A DNA stretch of 64,000 bases from JACRAR01 sp041674465. Lineage in GTDB: Bacteria > Pseudomonadota > Gammaproteobacteria > Burkholderiales > Rhodocyclaceae. This document shows, piece after piece, positions 17,271 through 25,155 of this stretch; position 1 is the stretch's first letter; each line of letters begins with the position of its first letter. The notes beneath the pieces are model-generated. The model did not search any database. It was not told the DNA's origin and saw only the letters and a program-made list of their open reading frames with translations. The DNA lies in the NCBI GenBank assembly GCA_041674465.1, contig JBAYVV010000002.1, positions 1 to 64,000 of the forward strand, given 5' to 3'. Both the position numbers and the translations under genes were made by a program.

Positions 17271-19358
17271 TCAGTTGAACGTCTTGCCTTCAGCGGCAAG
17301 CGTGGTGAGCAGGGGCGCGGGTTGCCAGCATTCGCCGTGATGTCCCTTGGCATACTTGCGGATCGCATTCAGGACGTTCGGCAATCCGATGATATCGGCA
17401 TAGAGCATCGGGCCGCCGCGGTGCAGGGGGAAACCGTAGCCGGTCAGATAGACCATGTCGATGTCGGAAGCGCGCTGGGCAATGCCTTCTTCGAGGAGGC
17501 TTGCCCCTTCGTTGGTCAAGGCATACACCAGGCGCTCGACGATCTCCTTGTCGGAAATCTTGCGCCGGGTAATACCCAGATCGGCCGAGTGCTTGATCAC
17601 CATGTCATTGACGAGCTGGCTCGGATAAGCGCTGCGATCGCCGGGCTTGTAATCGTACCAGCCGGCGCCGACCTTCTGGCCGAAGCGGCCCATTTCGCAG
17701 AGCAGGTCGGCAGTCTTCGAGTAGGTGATTTCGGGGCAGTCTTTGTAATGACGCTTGCGGATCGCCCAGCTGATGTCGTTGCCCGCCATGTCGATCATGC
17801 GGAAAGGACCCATGGCAAAACCGAATTTCTCGACGGCCTGGTCCACCTGCTGCGGCAGACAGCCCTCCTCGAGCAGGAAGCCGGCCTGGCGGCTGTACTG
17901 GTTGATCATGCGGTTGCCGATGAAACCGTCGCAGACGCCCGAGACCACGGCGGTCTTCTTGATTTTCTTGGCCGTCTGCATCACCGTCGCCATGACATCC
18001 TTGGCGGTCGCCGAACCTCGCACCACTTCCAGCAGCTTCATGATGTTGGCCGGGCTGAAGAAATGCAGGCCGACCACGTCCTGTGGCCGCTTGGTGAAAT
18101 TGGCGATGAGATTCAAATCCAGCGTCGAGGTGTTGGAGGCGAGGATCGCACCGGGCTTGGCGACTGCGTCGAGCTTCTGGAACACCTGCTGCTTGATGCC
18201 GATCTCCTCGAACACCGCCTCGATGATCAGATCGGCATCCTTCAGATCGTCATAGGCCAAGGTGGGCTTGAGCAGTCCCATGCGGCTGTCGAATTTTTCC
18301 TGCGTCAGCTTGCCCTTCTTGAGCGAGCTTTCGTAATTCTTGCGGATCGTCGCCACGCCCTTGTCGAGCATTTCCTGCTTGGTTTCCAGGATGGTCACGG
18401 GTATGCCGGCATTCAGAAAATTCATGCTGATGCCGCCGCCCATGGTGCCGGCGCCGATCACGGCGACTTTTTCAATCTTGCGCAAGAGCGTGTCTGACGG
18501 CACATCGGCGATTTTCGACGCCGCCCGCTCGCCGAAGAAGAAATGACGCAAGGCCCGGGATTCCGGAGTTTGCACCAGATGGAGGAAGGCTTCGCGCTCC
18601 ACCTTGAGGCCATCATCGAAGCTTCTCGATGTGATCGCCGCAGCAATGGCATCGATGCATTTCAGCGGCGCCGGGAAGGGGCCGGCAACAGGCTTGACCA
18701 TATTGCGGGCAAATTGCAGGAAAGCCGCATGATTCGGGTAATCGATCCGGATGTCGCGCACCAGTTTCAGCGGACGGTTCTCCGTCACCAAAGTTCGCGC
18801 GAAAACCAGTGCACCCTGCAGCAGGTCGCCGCTGATGATCTGGTCAAACAGCGCGGTCTTGGCAAGTTGCTCGGCGGGCACATCGGCACCCGAAACGATC
18901 ATGTTGAGTGCCGCCTCGACGCCAATGACGCGGGGCAGGCGCTGCGTGCCGCCAGCACCCGGCAGAATGCCGAGCTTGACTTCCGGCAGGGCGATCTTGG
19001 CATCCGCCACCGCCACGCGGAAATGGCAGGCCAGCGCCAGTTCCAGGCCGCCGCCCATGGCGACGCCATGGATCGCCGCAATCACCGGCTTGTCGCTGGC
19101 TTCGACAAAATTAATGACGGTATGCAGGTTCGGCTCGGCCAGCGCCGAAGGCTTGCCGAATTCCGTAATGTCGGCCCCGCCCGAAAAGGCCTTGCCGGCG
19201 CCGATCAAGACGATCGCTTTGATGCATTTGTCATCATTGGCGCGCGTCACGGCGCTGGTGATGGCACTGCGCAGCGCATGCCCGAGTCCATTCACCGGCG
19301 GGTTGTCGAGAGTGATCACGGCAACTTCGCCATGAACCTGGTATTCGGATGCACTCAT
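17271..19358 (-). CDS. Bifunctional enoyl-CoA hydratase / 3-hydroxyacyl-CoA dehydrogenase (FadB/FadJ/EHHADH-like)
   Basis: A 695-residue multifunctional beta-oxidation enzyme. Residues 1-190 are a crotonase domain with the oxyanion-hole and catalytic Glu region (GVAMGGGLELALAC; PEVKLGILPGAGGTQRLPR). From about 295 comes the NAD-binding domain (VAVIGAGTMGGGISMNF) with NTSTLDLNLIA and GLHFFSPANIMKLLEVV. Two C-terminal 3HCDH domains follow (GFIGNRMINQYSRQAGFLLE, then YALTNEGASLLEEGIAQR). The domain arrangement resembles peroxisomal-type EHHADH more than E. coli FadB. An AAGGAGA ribosome site precedes the ATG. It is the first gene of the operon with thiolase, SDR and phosphotransferase. Confidence 0.92.
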   Translation of the reverse strand: MSASEYQVHGEVAVITLDNPPVNGLGHALRSAITSAVTRANDDKCIKAIVLIGAGKAFSGGADITEFGKPSALAEPNLHTVINFVEASDKPVIAAIHGVAMGGGLELALACHFRVAVADAKIALPEVKLGILPGAGGTQRLPRVIGVEAALNMIVSGADVPAEQLAKTALFDQIISGDLLQGALVFARTLVTENRPLKLVRDIRIDYPNHAAFLQFARNMVKPVAGPFPAPLKCIDAIAAAITSRSFDDGLKVEREAFLHLVQTPESRALRHFFFGERAASKIADVPSDTLLRKIEKVAVIGAGTMGGGISMNFLNAGIPVTILETKQEMLDKGVATIRKNYESSLKKGKLTQEKFDSRMGLLKPTLAYDDLKDADLIIEAVFEEIGIKQQVFQKLDAVAKPGAILASNTSTLDLNLIANFTKRPQDVVGLHFFSPANIMKLLEVVRGSATAKDVMATVMQTAKKIKKTAVVSGVCDGFIGNRMINQYSRQAGFLLEEGCLPQQVDQAVEKFGFAMGPFRMIDMAGNDISWAIRKRHYKDCPEITYSKTADLLCEMGRFGQKVGAGWYDYKPGDRSAYPSQLVNDMVIKHSADLGITRRKISDKEIVERLVYALTNEGASLLEEGIAQRASDIDMVYLTGYGFPLHRGGPMLYADIIGLPNVLNAIRKYAKGHHGECWQPAPLLTTLAAEGKTFN

Positions 19359-19460
19359 GCTGGTAGTCTCCTTTGTTTACTGCAATCAGTTTAAAGCTTC
19401 CTGGCCTTGGCCATGCGATTCGAAATCGCGTGCCCGATGTGAAGTTCGCAAGCCTGCAGC

Positions 19461-19489
19461 TTGTCTGGGCAAGGTGATTACCGTATTCT
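19461..19489 (+). promoter_or_regulatory. Candidate sigma-70 promoter of the comB-like gene
   Basis: TTGTCT (19461-19466) and TATTCT (19484-19489) are separated by exactly 17 bases, 49 bases before the ATG at 19539. Each hexamer matches consensus at four of six positions. A small hairpin GCGATTcgaAATCGC lies just upstream. Confidence 0.35.
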
Positions 19490-19538
19490 ATCCACGATTG
19501 CTACGCCATATTTCCCTACGCAAGAGTTACCTGAGCTT

Positions 19539-20261
19539 ATGTCGAAAATACATGTCCTTTTAAAAAAGGAAGAACTGGACAACGAAAGGCTGGCGAGCAA
19601 AGTGGTGGTGGTGCTCGATATCCTCTTCGCCACGTCAAGCATCGTCGCAGCCCTGGCGCACGGTGCAGCCGAGGTTGTGCCGACACCCGACGGTACGGCG
19701 GCAGCGGCCGAAGCCGCAAGACGCCCTGCCGGCAGCTACCTGCTGGCGGGTGAGCTGAATGCGGAAACCCTGCCCGGATTCGCCCATCCAATGCCGCTTG
19801 CGCTGCTGCAGGAGGAGATCAGTGGCCGCAGCCTGATCTACTCAACCACCAACGGCACGGTGGCACTGAACAAGTCGCGCGATGCCGCGCACGTCTACGC
19901 CGCCGCATTGCTCAATGGCGAAGCCGTAGTCCAGCACATCGTCCGGACACACCCGGACAGCACGGTACTGGTCGTATGCTCGGGCTCGGCGGACAACTTC
20001 AACCTGGAAGATTTCTACGGTGCCGGTTATATCGTTTCGTTGTTTCGCAAGATTGGCGGCACGCACGAGTTCTCCGATGCCGCCCTGGCCGCAGAGATGC
20101 TGCATGCCCATGCCGACGCCACCGACTGCCTGCAACGCTCCCGCGTCGGCCGCCTGATGCTGGCGCGGAATCTAGAAGCAGAAGTGCATTTCGCCACGCT
20201 CAAGAGCGTCTTCGATATCGTTCCGCAACTGGCACCGGATGGCAGCTTGCGGCTGCTCTGA
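19539..20261 (+). CDS. comB: ComB-family 2-phosphosulfolactate phosphatase
   Basis: A 240-residue protein, started at MSKIHVLLKKEELD; an upstream in-frame codon at 19461 would place the start inside the candidate promoter. ComB enzymes dephosphorylate 2-phosphosulfolactate, a step in coenzyme M biosynthesis in methanogens. Bacterial homologues are common and their role is mostly unproven. Family motifs seen are KVVVVLDILFATSSIVAAL, AGELNAETLPGF, YSTTNGTVAL and VVCSGSADNFNLEDFYGAG. No other sulfolactate or coenzyme M gene is nearby. It is a single gene facing a convergent flavoprotein gene. Confidence 0.82.
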   Translation: MSKIHVLLKKEELDNERLASKVVVVLDILFATSSIVAALAHGAAEVVPTPDGTAAAAEAARRPAGSYLLAGELNAETLPGFAHPMPLALLQEEISGRSLIYSTTNGTVALNKSRDAAHVYAAALLNGEAVVQHIVRTHPDSTVLVVCSGSADNFNLEDFYGAGYIVSLFRKIGGTHEFSDAALAAEMLHAHADATDCLQRSRVGRLMLARNLEAEVHFATLKSVFDIVPQLAPDGSLRLL

Positions 20262-20285
20262 TGCATCACGGGAAGGAATCAGACG

Positions 20286-21773
20286 CTAAGCGCTGATCCC
20301 GGCGGAAACCAATGGATAGGGATAAAGCATGTTGAGCGCCATGCTGCGGCCGTCGGCCTGAACGATGCGCACGTGCTCGCGGCGGAACTCGCGGGCGTGG
20401 CGCAGGCCGCAGCTGTGGGCAATCATGTCGATTTCCTTGTTCATGTTCAGGCAGTAGTTCGCCACGCGCTCGAACTTTTCCTCGACCACCAGCCCGCGCT
20501 GCAGGCGAGCGTTATGGGTCGCGATGCCGGTCGGGCAGGTGTTGGTGTGGCAGCGCAGAGCCTGGATGCACCCCAGCGCAAACATGAAGCCGCGCGCGCT
20601 GTTGACGAAATCGGCGCCGCAGGCCAGCGCCCAGGCGGCCCGCGCCGAAGTCACCAGTTGCCCCGCCGCCACCACTTTCACCCGCTCTTTCAACCCGGCC
20701 TCAATCAGGGCGTCGACCACGCGTGGCAAGGCCTCCTCAATCGACAGCGACATGTGGTCCGCCAGCGCCTGGGGCGCGGCGCCGGAGCCACCTTCGCCGC
20801 CGTCCACCGCGATAAAGTCGGGCGCATCGGCAATACCGCGCCGGACCACCGCCTCGGTCAGCAGCTTCATGAACTGCCAGCCACCGATAGCCGTCTTGAT
20901 CCCCACCGGCTTGCCGGTCACGGCGCGCACGCGCAGAATCATGTCGAGCAACTGATCCATGTTGGTGATCTCCGGATGCCGGTTGGGCGAGAGCGAGTCC
21001 TCGCCTTCCGGAATGCCGCGGATGCGGGCGATCTCGGGCGTCACCTTGCCGCCCGGCAGCACGCCGCCCTTGCCCGGCTTGGCGCCCTGCGAGAGCTTGA
21101 TTTCAAAGGCACGCACCGATTCGTGGGCGGCAATCTCCCGCAGCCTGATATCCGACAAGCGGCCGTCGGCGTCTCTCACGCCGTACTTTGCGGTGCCGAT
21201 CTGCATGATGACGTCGCAGCCGCCTTCCAGGTGGTAGGGCGAAAGACCGCCCTCGCCAGTGTCGATCCAGCATCCCGCCTTGGCCGCACCGCGCGACAGC
21301 GACTGCACCGCGGGCTTCGAAATGGCGCCGAAGCTCATGCCACTGACATTGACGATCGATCTGGCGATGAATGGCTTCGCGCAATACCCTTCCCCGATCG
21401 TCAAGGGCGGCGTCGGCAGGCGGTCATCCTCCAGAACGGCGAACGGTGCATTGACGAAGATCAGCGCACCTGCCTCATGCAGGTTGTAGGTCGAACCGAA
21501 TCCCAGAACTCCGCCTTCGTTCTTCGCCATGCGATAGACCCAGGCGCGCGTGGACCGATTGAAGGGGCGCTCATCGCGATCGCCGAGGAAAAAATACTGT
21601 CGGAAATATTCGCCGAGCTGCTCGAAGAAGTAGCGCAGGCGGCCTATCAGCGGATAGTTGCGCAGGATCGAGTGCTTCTTCTGGGTAATGTCCCTGAGGT
21701 AGACATAGATGACCAGGACAACGAAGACAAGCGCGAGCAGAACACCGAGACTGACCGAGAAGATGCCGGGCAT
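20286..21773 (-). CDS. FMN-binding glutamate-synthase family protein, membrane-anchored
   Basis: About 495 residues. ATG at 21773 is preferred because a perfect GGAGGT sits 9 bases upstream of it; an ATG at 21782 directly abuts that site. An N-terminal helix (LLALVFVVLVIYVYL) probably anchors it in the membrane. The rest is the FMN/synthase domain of large-subunit glutamate synthase, without the glutaminase or C-terminal structural domain. Visible are ISKPAVQSLSRGAAKAGC, GEGGLSPYHLEGGCDVI, GAKPGKGGVLPGGKVT, VDGGEGGSGAAPQ and a CIQALRCHTNTC cluster typical of the 3Fe-4S site. It stands alone without a small subunit. Its true reaction is unknown. Confidence 0.85.
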   Translation of the reverse strand: MPGIFSVSLGVLLALVFVVLVIYVYLRDITQKKHSILRNYPLIGRLRYFFEQLGEYFRQYFFLGDRDERPFNRSTRAWVYRMAKNEGGVLGFGSTYNLHEAGALIFVNAPFAVLEDDRLPTPPLTIGEGYCAKPFIARSIVNVSGMSFGAISKPAVQSLSRGAAKAGCWIDTGEGGLSPYHLEGGCDVIMQIGTAKYGVRDADGRLSDIRLREIAAHESVRAFEIKLSQGAKPGKGGVLPGGKVTPEIARIRGIPEGEDSLSPNRHPEITNMDQLLDMILRVRAVTGKPVGIKTAIGGWQFMKLLTEAVVRRGIADAPDFIAVDGGEGGSGAAPQALADHMSLSIEEALPRVVDALIEAGLKERVKVVAAGQLVTSARAAWALACGADFVNSARGFMFALGCIQALRCHTNTCPTGIATHNARLQRGLVVEEKFERVANYCLNMNKEIDMIAHSCGLRHAREFRREHVRIVQADGRSMALNMLYPYPLVSAGISA

Positions 21774-21887
21774 GAGCGCCATACCTCCGCTGAAAACAAT
21801 CGGATTTTCACTTGAAGCATCAACATATCATGGAACTCCCCTGTTTGCAGTCGGAACTGCGATTTGAACAGGCGGCAGTTCGGTGTA

Positions 21888-22217
21888 CTACTCCTTTGCC
21901 ACGTCGATGCTCGCATCACAGCCCTGACCTGCGGCAATTTTTTTTGCCGCCAGGCGTCCCACCCACATTGCCAAGCTGTCGGGCAGCCAGCGCAGATAAG
22001 CGGCCGGCCGGATCACCATGCCGCAGACATAACGTTTTTCCGGCTCCTGCCACAGCAAGGCTCGGCAAGCCCCCTTGAATTGCAGCAGCGCAACCATGCT
22101 GACAGGGCAAGGTGCGGTCGCACAACAGATGCCGCAACCATTGCAAGCTTGGCCCAGCACCGGCTTGGCCGGTGCCGCGGCATGGATCAGAATCGTCTTC
22201 TGTCGGGAGGAAGGCAT
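21888..22217 (-). CDS. Small Cys-rich protein (YkgJ-like metal or Fe-S cluster binding)
   Basis: A 109-residue protein with a dense cysteine cluster near residue 24-36 (CNGCGICCATAPC) and further Cys at about 50, 65 and 100. The spacing resembles the YkgJ/UPF0153 group thought to bind zinc or an iron-sulphur cluster. No enzymatic motif is visible. The ATG lies 6 bases after the uvrA stop on the same strand, so it is probably expressed with uvrA. A link to DNA repair is only suggested by position. Confidence 0.7.
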   Translation of the reverse strand: MPSSRQKTILIHAAAPAKPVLGQACNGCGICCATAPCPVSMVALLQFKGACRALLWQEPEKRYVCGMVIRPAAYLRWLPDSLAMWVGRLAAKKIAAGQGCDASIDVAKE

Positions 22218-22223
22218 TGCCTC

Positions 22224-25076
22224 TCAACGTACGCCTGTCTTCTTGCGCTTGGGCTTGACGGGTAACAACAACCTGGCGAGATAGCACCCTGTGGGGCTCT
22301 CCTTCATCCCGGCCACCTGCTCCGGCGTGCCGGTGGCGATGATGCGACCGCCGCCGTCACCGCCCTCGGGACCGAGATCGACGAGCCAGTCGGCAGTCTT
22401 GATGACATCCAGGTTATGCTCGATGACCACGATGGTGTTGCCATGATCACGCAACCGGTGCAGCACCTTGAGCAGCATCTCGATGTCGGCGAAATGCAGG
22501 CCGGTGGTCGGCTCGTCAAGGATGTAGAGGGTGCGTCCCGTGTCGCGCTTGGAAAGCTCCAGCGCCAGCTTGACGCGCTGCGCCTCGCCACCCGACAGCG
22601 TGGTGGCGCTCTGGCCCAGCGTGATGTAGGAGAGGCCGACATCCATGAGGGTCTGCAGCTTGCGCGCAACGACCGGCACTGCGCCGAAGAATTCGCGCGC
22701 CTGCTCCACCGTCATGCAAAGGATTTCGTGGATGGTCTTGCCCTTGTAGCGGATCTCCAGGGTTTCGCGGTTATAACGCTTGCCGTGACAAACATCGCAG
22801 GGCACAAAAATGTCCGGCAGGAAATGCATTTCCACCTTGATCATGCCGTCGCCCTGGCAGGCTTCGCAGCGGCCGCCCTTGACGTTGAAGGAGAAGCGTC
22901 CGGGGCCGTAGCCACGTTCGCGCGACTGCGGCACACCGGCGAACAGTTCGCGAATCGGCGTCAGCAGTCCGGTATAGGTGGCCGGGTTGGAACGCGGCGT
23001 ACGGCCGATCGGCGATTGGTCGACATTGATGGCCTTATCGAAAAATTCCAACCCCTCGATCGCGCCATGCGCAGCCGGCTCCAAAGCCGAGCCATACAAG
23101 TGACGGGCAGCGGCAGCGTAAAGCGTGTCGTTGATCAGGGTCGACTTTCCCGATCCGGAGACGCCGGTGATGCAGGTGAATAATCCTACCGGCAATTCCA
23201 GTTTGACGTTCTTGAGATTGTTGCCACGGGCCTCGGCTATGGTGAGCCAGCGCTCCGGTTGCGGTGGTGTGCGCATCGCAGGTATCTGGATGCGCCTGCG
23301 GCCGGAAATATAGTCGCCGGTCAGCGAAGCGGGATTTGCCGCGACTTCAGCCGGAGTCCCCTCTGCCACGACACGGCCGCCATGTTCGCCGGCGCCGGGT
23401 CCCATATCGACGACGTGATCGGCGGCTTCGATGGCCTCCTGGTCGTGCTCGACGACAATCACGGTATTGCCCATGTCACGCAGGTTCATCAAGGTTTCCA
23501 GCAAGCGCAGGTTGTCGCGCTGATGCAGGCCGATCGAAGGTTCGTCAAGCACATACATCACACCGGTCAGCCCGGAGCCGATCTGCGAAGCCAGGCGGAT
23601 GCGCTGCGATTCGCCGCCGGACAAGGTCTCCGCGGAACGGTCGAGCGACAGATAATCGAGACCGACATTGATCAGGAAGGCAACGCGGCTGACGATCTCC
23701 TTGACGATCTTTTCGGCAACTTGCGCCTTGTGCCCGGCGAGCTTCAGCCCGGCAAAGAAGGCGCGGCAATCGCCCAGCGACAGACGGCTGATTTCCGGCA
23801 GGCTGCGCCCGCCGACCAGGACATGGCGCGCTTCCCGGCGCAAGCGCGTCCCTGCGCAGGTCGGACAAGGTTTGCTGTTGAGATATTTCGCCAGTTCCTC
23901 GCGCACCATCGGCGAGTCGGTCTCGCGATAGCGCCGCTCCAGGTTGGGCAGCACGCCTTCGAAGGCATGCGTGCGTTCGTAGCGCGAACCTTTCTCATTG
24001 AGATACTTGAAGCGAATCTGCTCCTTGCCGGAGCCGTGCAGCACCATGCGGCGGACATTTTCCGGCAACTTTTCGAATGCCGTGGCGATGTCAAACGAAT
24101 AATGCGCCGCCAGGCTTTCGAGCATCTGGAAGTAGAACTGGTTGCGCTTGTCCCACCCCTTGATGGCGCCGCCAGCCAGGGACAGATGCGGGTAGGCAAC
24201 GACGCGCCCGGCATCGAAGAACTGGATCACGCCCAGGCCGTCGCATCCGGCGCAGGCACCCATCGGATTGTTGAACGAAAACAGGCGTGGCTCGAGTTCC
24301 TGCAGGGCGTAGTTGCACACCGGGCAAGCAAACTTGGCGGAAAACAGGGTTTCCTCGCCGGTGTCGATGGCCAGCGCGATGGCACGTCCCTCGGCGTGGG
24401 TCAGCGCGGTCTCGAAGGATTCCGCCAGGCGTTGACGCGCATCGGGACGCACCTTGAGCCGGTCGACCACCACATCGACGTTGTGCTTGCGCGTCTTGGC
24501 CAGTTTGGGCAGCGCATCGATTTCGTGGATGTGTCCGTCAACGCGCAGGCGTGCGAAACCCTGGGCACGCAACTCATCGAACAAATCGAGCTGCTCGCCC
24601 TTGCGGTTCGCCACCACCGGGGCAAGGATCATCAGCTTGGTGTCTTCCGGCAAGGCCAGCACATGGTCGACCATCTGCGCCACGCTCTGCGCTTCGAGCG
24701 GCTGGCCGTGATCCGGGCAATGCGGCGTGCCGGCGCGGGCATACAGCAGGCGCAGGTAATCATGGATTTCGGTGACGGTGCCGACGGTCGAACGCGGATT
24801 ATGCGAGGTGGCCTTCTGCTCGATCGAGATGGCCGGACTCAAGCCTTCGATGAGATCGACATCGGGCTTTTCCATGAGCTGCAGGAACTGGCGCGCGTAG
24901 GCCGACAGGGATTCGACATAGCGGCGCTGGCCTTCCGCATATAGCGTGTCAAATGCCAGCGACGACTTGCCGGAGCCGGACAGGCCGGTGATCACGGTCA
25001 GCCGGTTGCGCGGCAGATCGAGATTGATGTTCTTGAGGTTGTGCGTGCGTGCACCGCGGATTTTGAGCAAGTCCAT
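22224..25076 (-). CDS. uvrA: UvrABC excinuclease subunit A
   Basis: The 950-residue damage-recognition ATPase of nucleotide excision repair, full length. It has two ABC ATPase halves: Walker A GLSGSGKSSLAFDTLYAEG near residue 31 and GVSGSGKSTLINDTLY near 640. Signatures are LSGGESQRIRLASQIG and LSGGEAQRVKLALEL, with Walker B VLDEPSIGLHQRD and ILDEPTTGLHFAD. Zinc-binding pairs are CPVCNYAL...CAGCDG and CEACQGDG...CDVCHGKRYNRETL. ATG at 25076 gives the standard N-terminus MDLLKIRGARTHNLKNI. No LexA-type CTGT-N8-ACAG box was seen in the 80 bases upstream. Confidence 0.98.
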   Translation of the reverse strand: MDLLKIRGARTHNLKNINLDLPRNRLTVITGLSGSGKSSLAFDTLYAEGQRRYVESLSAYARQFLQLMEKPDVDLIEGLSPAISIEQKATSHNPRSTVGTVTEIHDYLRLLYARAGTPHCPDHGQPLEAQSVAQMVDHVLALPEDTKLMILAPVVANRKGEQLDLFDELRAQGFARLRVDGHIHEIDALPKLAKTRKHNVDVVVDRLKVRPDARQRLAESFETALTHAEGRAIALAIDTGEETLFSAKFACPVCNYALQELEPRLFSFNNPMGACAGCDGLGVIQFFDAGRVVAYPHLSLAGGAIKGWDKRNQFYFQMLESLAAHYSFDIATAFEKLPENVRRMVLHGSGKEQIRFKYLNEKGSRYERTHAFEGVLPNLERRYRETDSPMVREELAKYLNSKPCPTCAGTRLRREARHVLVGGRSLPEISRLSLGDCRAFFAGLKLAGHKAQVAEKIVKEIVSRVAFLINVGLDYLSLDRSAETLSGGESQRIRLASQIGSGLTGVMYVLDEPSIGLHQRDNLRLLETLMNLRDMGNTVIVVEHDQEAIEAADHVVDMGPGAGEHGGRVVAEGTPAEVAANPASLTGDYISGRRRIQIPAMRTPPQPERWLTIAEARGNNLKNVKLELPVGLFTCITGVSGSGKSTLINDTLYAAAARHLYGSALEPAAHGAIEGLEFFDKAINVDQSPIGRTPRSNPATYTGLLTPIRELFAGVPQSRERGYGPGRFSFNVKGGRCEACQGDGMIKVEMHFLPDIFVPCDVCHGKRYNRETLEIRYKGKTIHEILCMTVEQAREFFGAVPVVARKLQTLMDVGLSYITLGQSATTLSGGEAQRVKLALELSKRDTGRTLYILDEPTTGLHFADIEMLLKVLHRLRDHGNTIVVIEHNLDVIKTADWLVDLGPEGGDGGGRIIATGTPEQVAGMKESPTGCYLARLLLPVKPKRKKTGVR

Positions 25077-25155
25077 GGGGAGACTATATCATCCGTGTCC
25101 GGCAGCACCCGGCCGACAAATTTGACCGCCCGGGGAAGGGGGAGCGCGTTTCGAG

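Noticed and set aside
15782..18497. Long plus-strand frames (about 500 residues each) across the thiolase and FadB-like genes
   Set aside because: Antisense shadows of clear enzymes with complete active-site motifs on the other strand.
23259..24944. 561-residue plus-strand frame inside uvrA
   Set aside because: Antisense shadow of intact uvrA; no recognisable domain.
25077..25155. LexA box upstream of uvrA
   Set aside because: No CTGT-N8-ACAG pattern is present in the gap.
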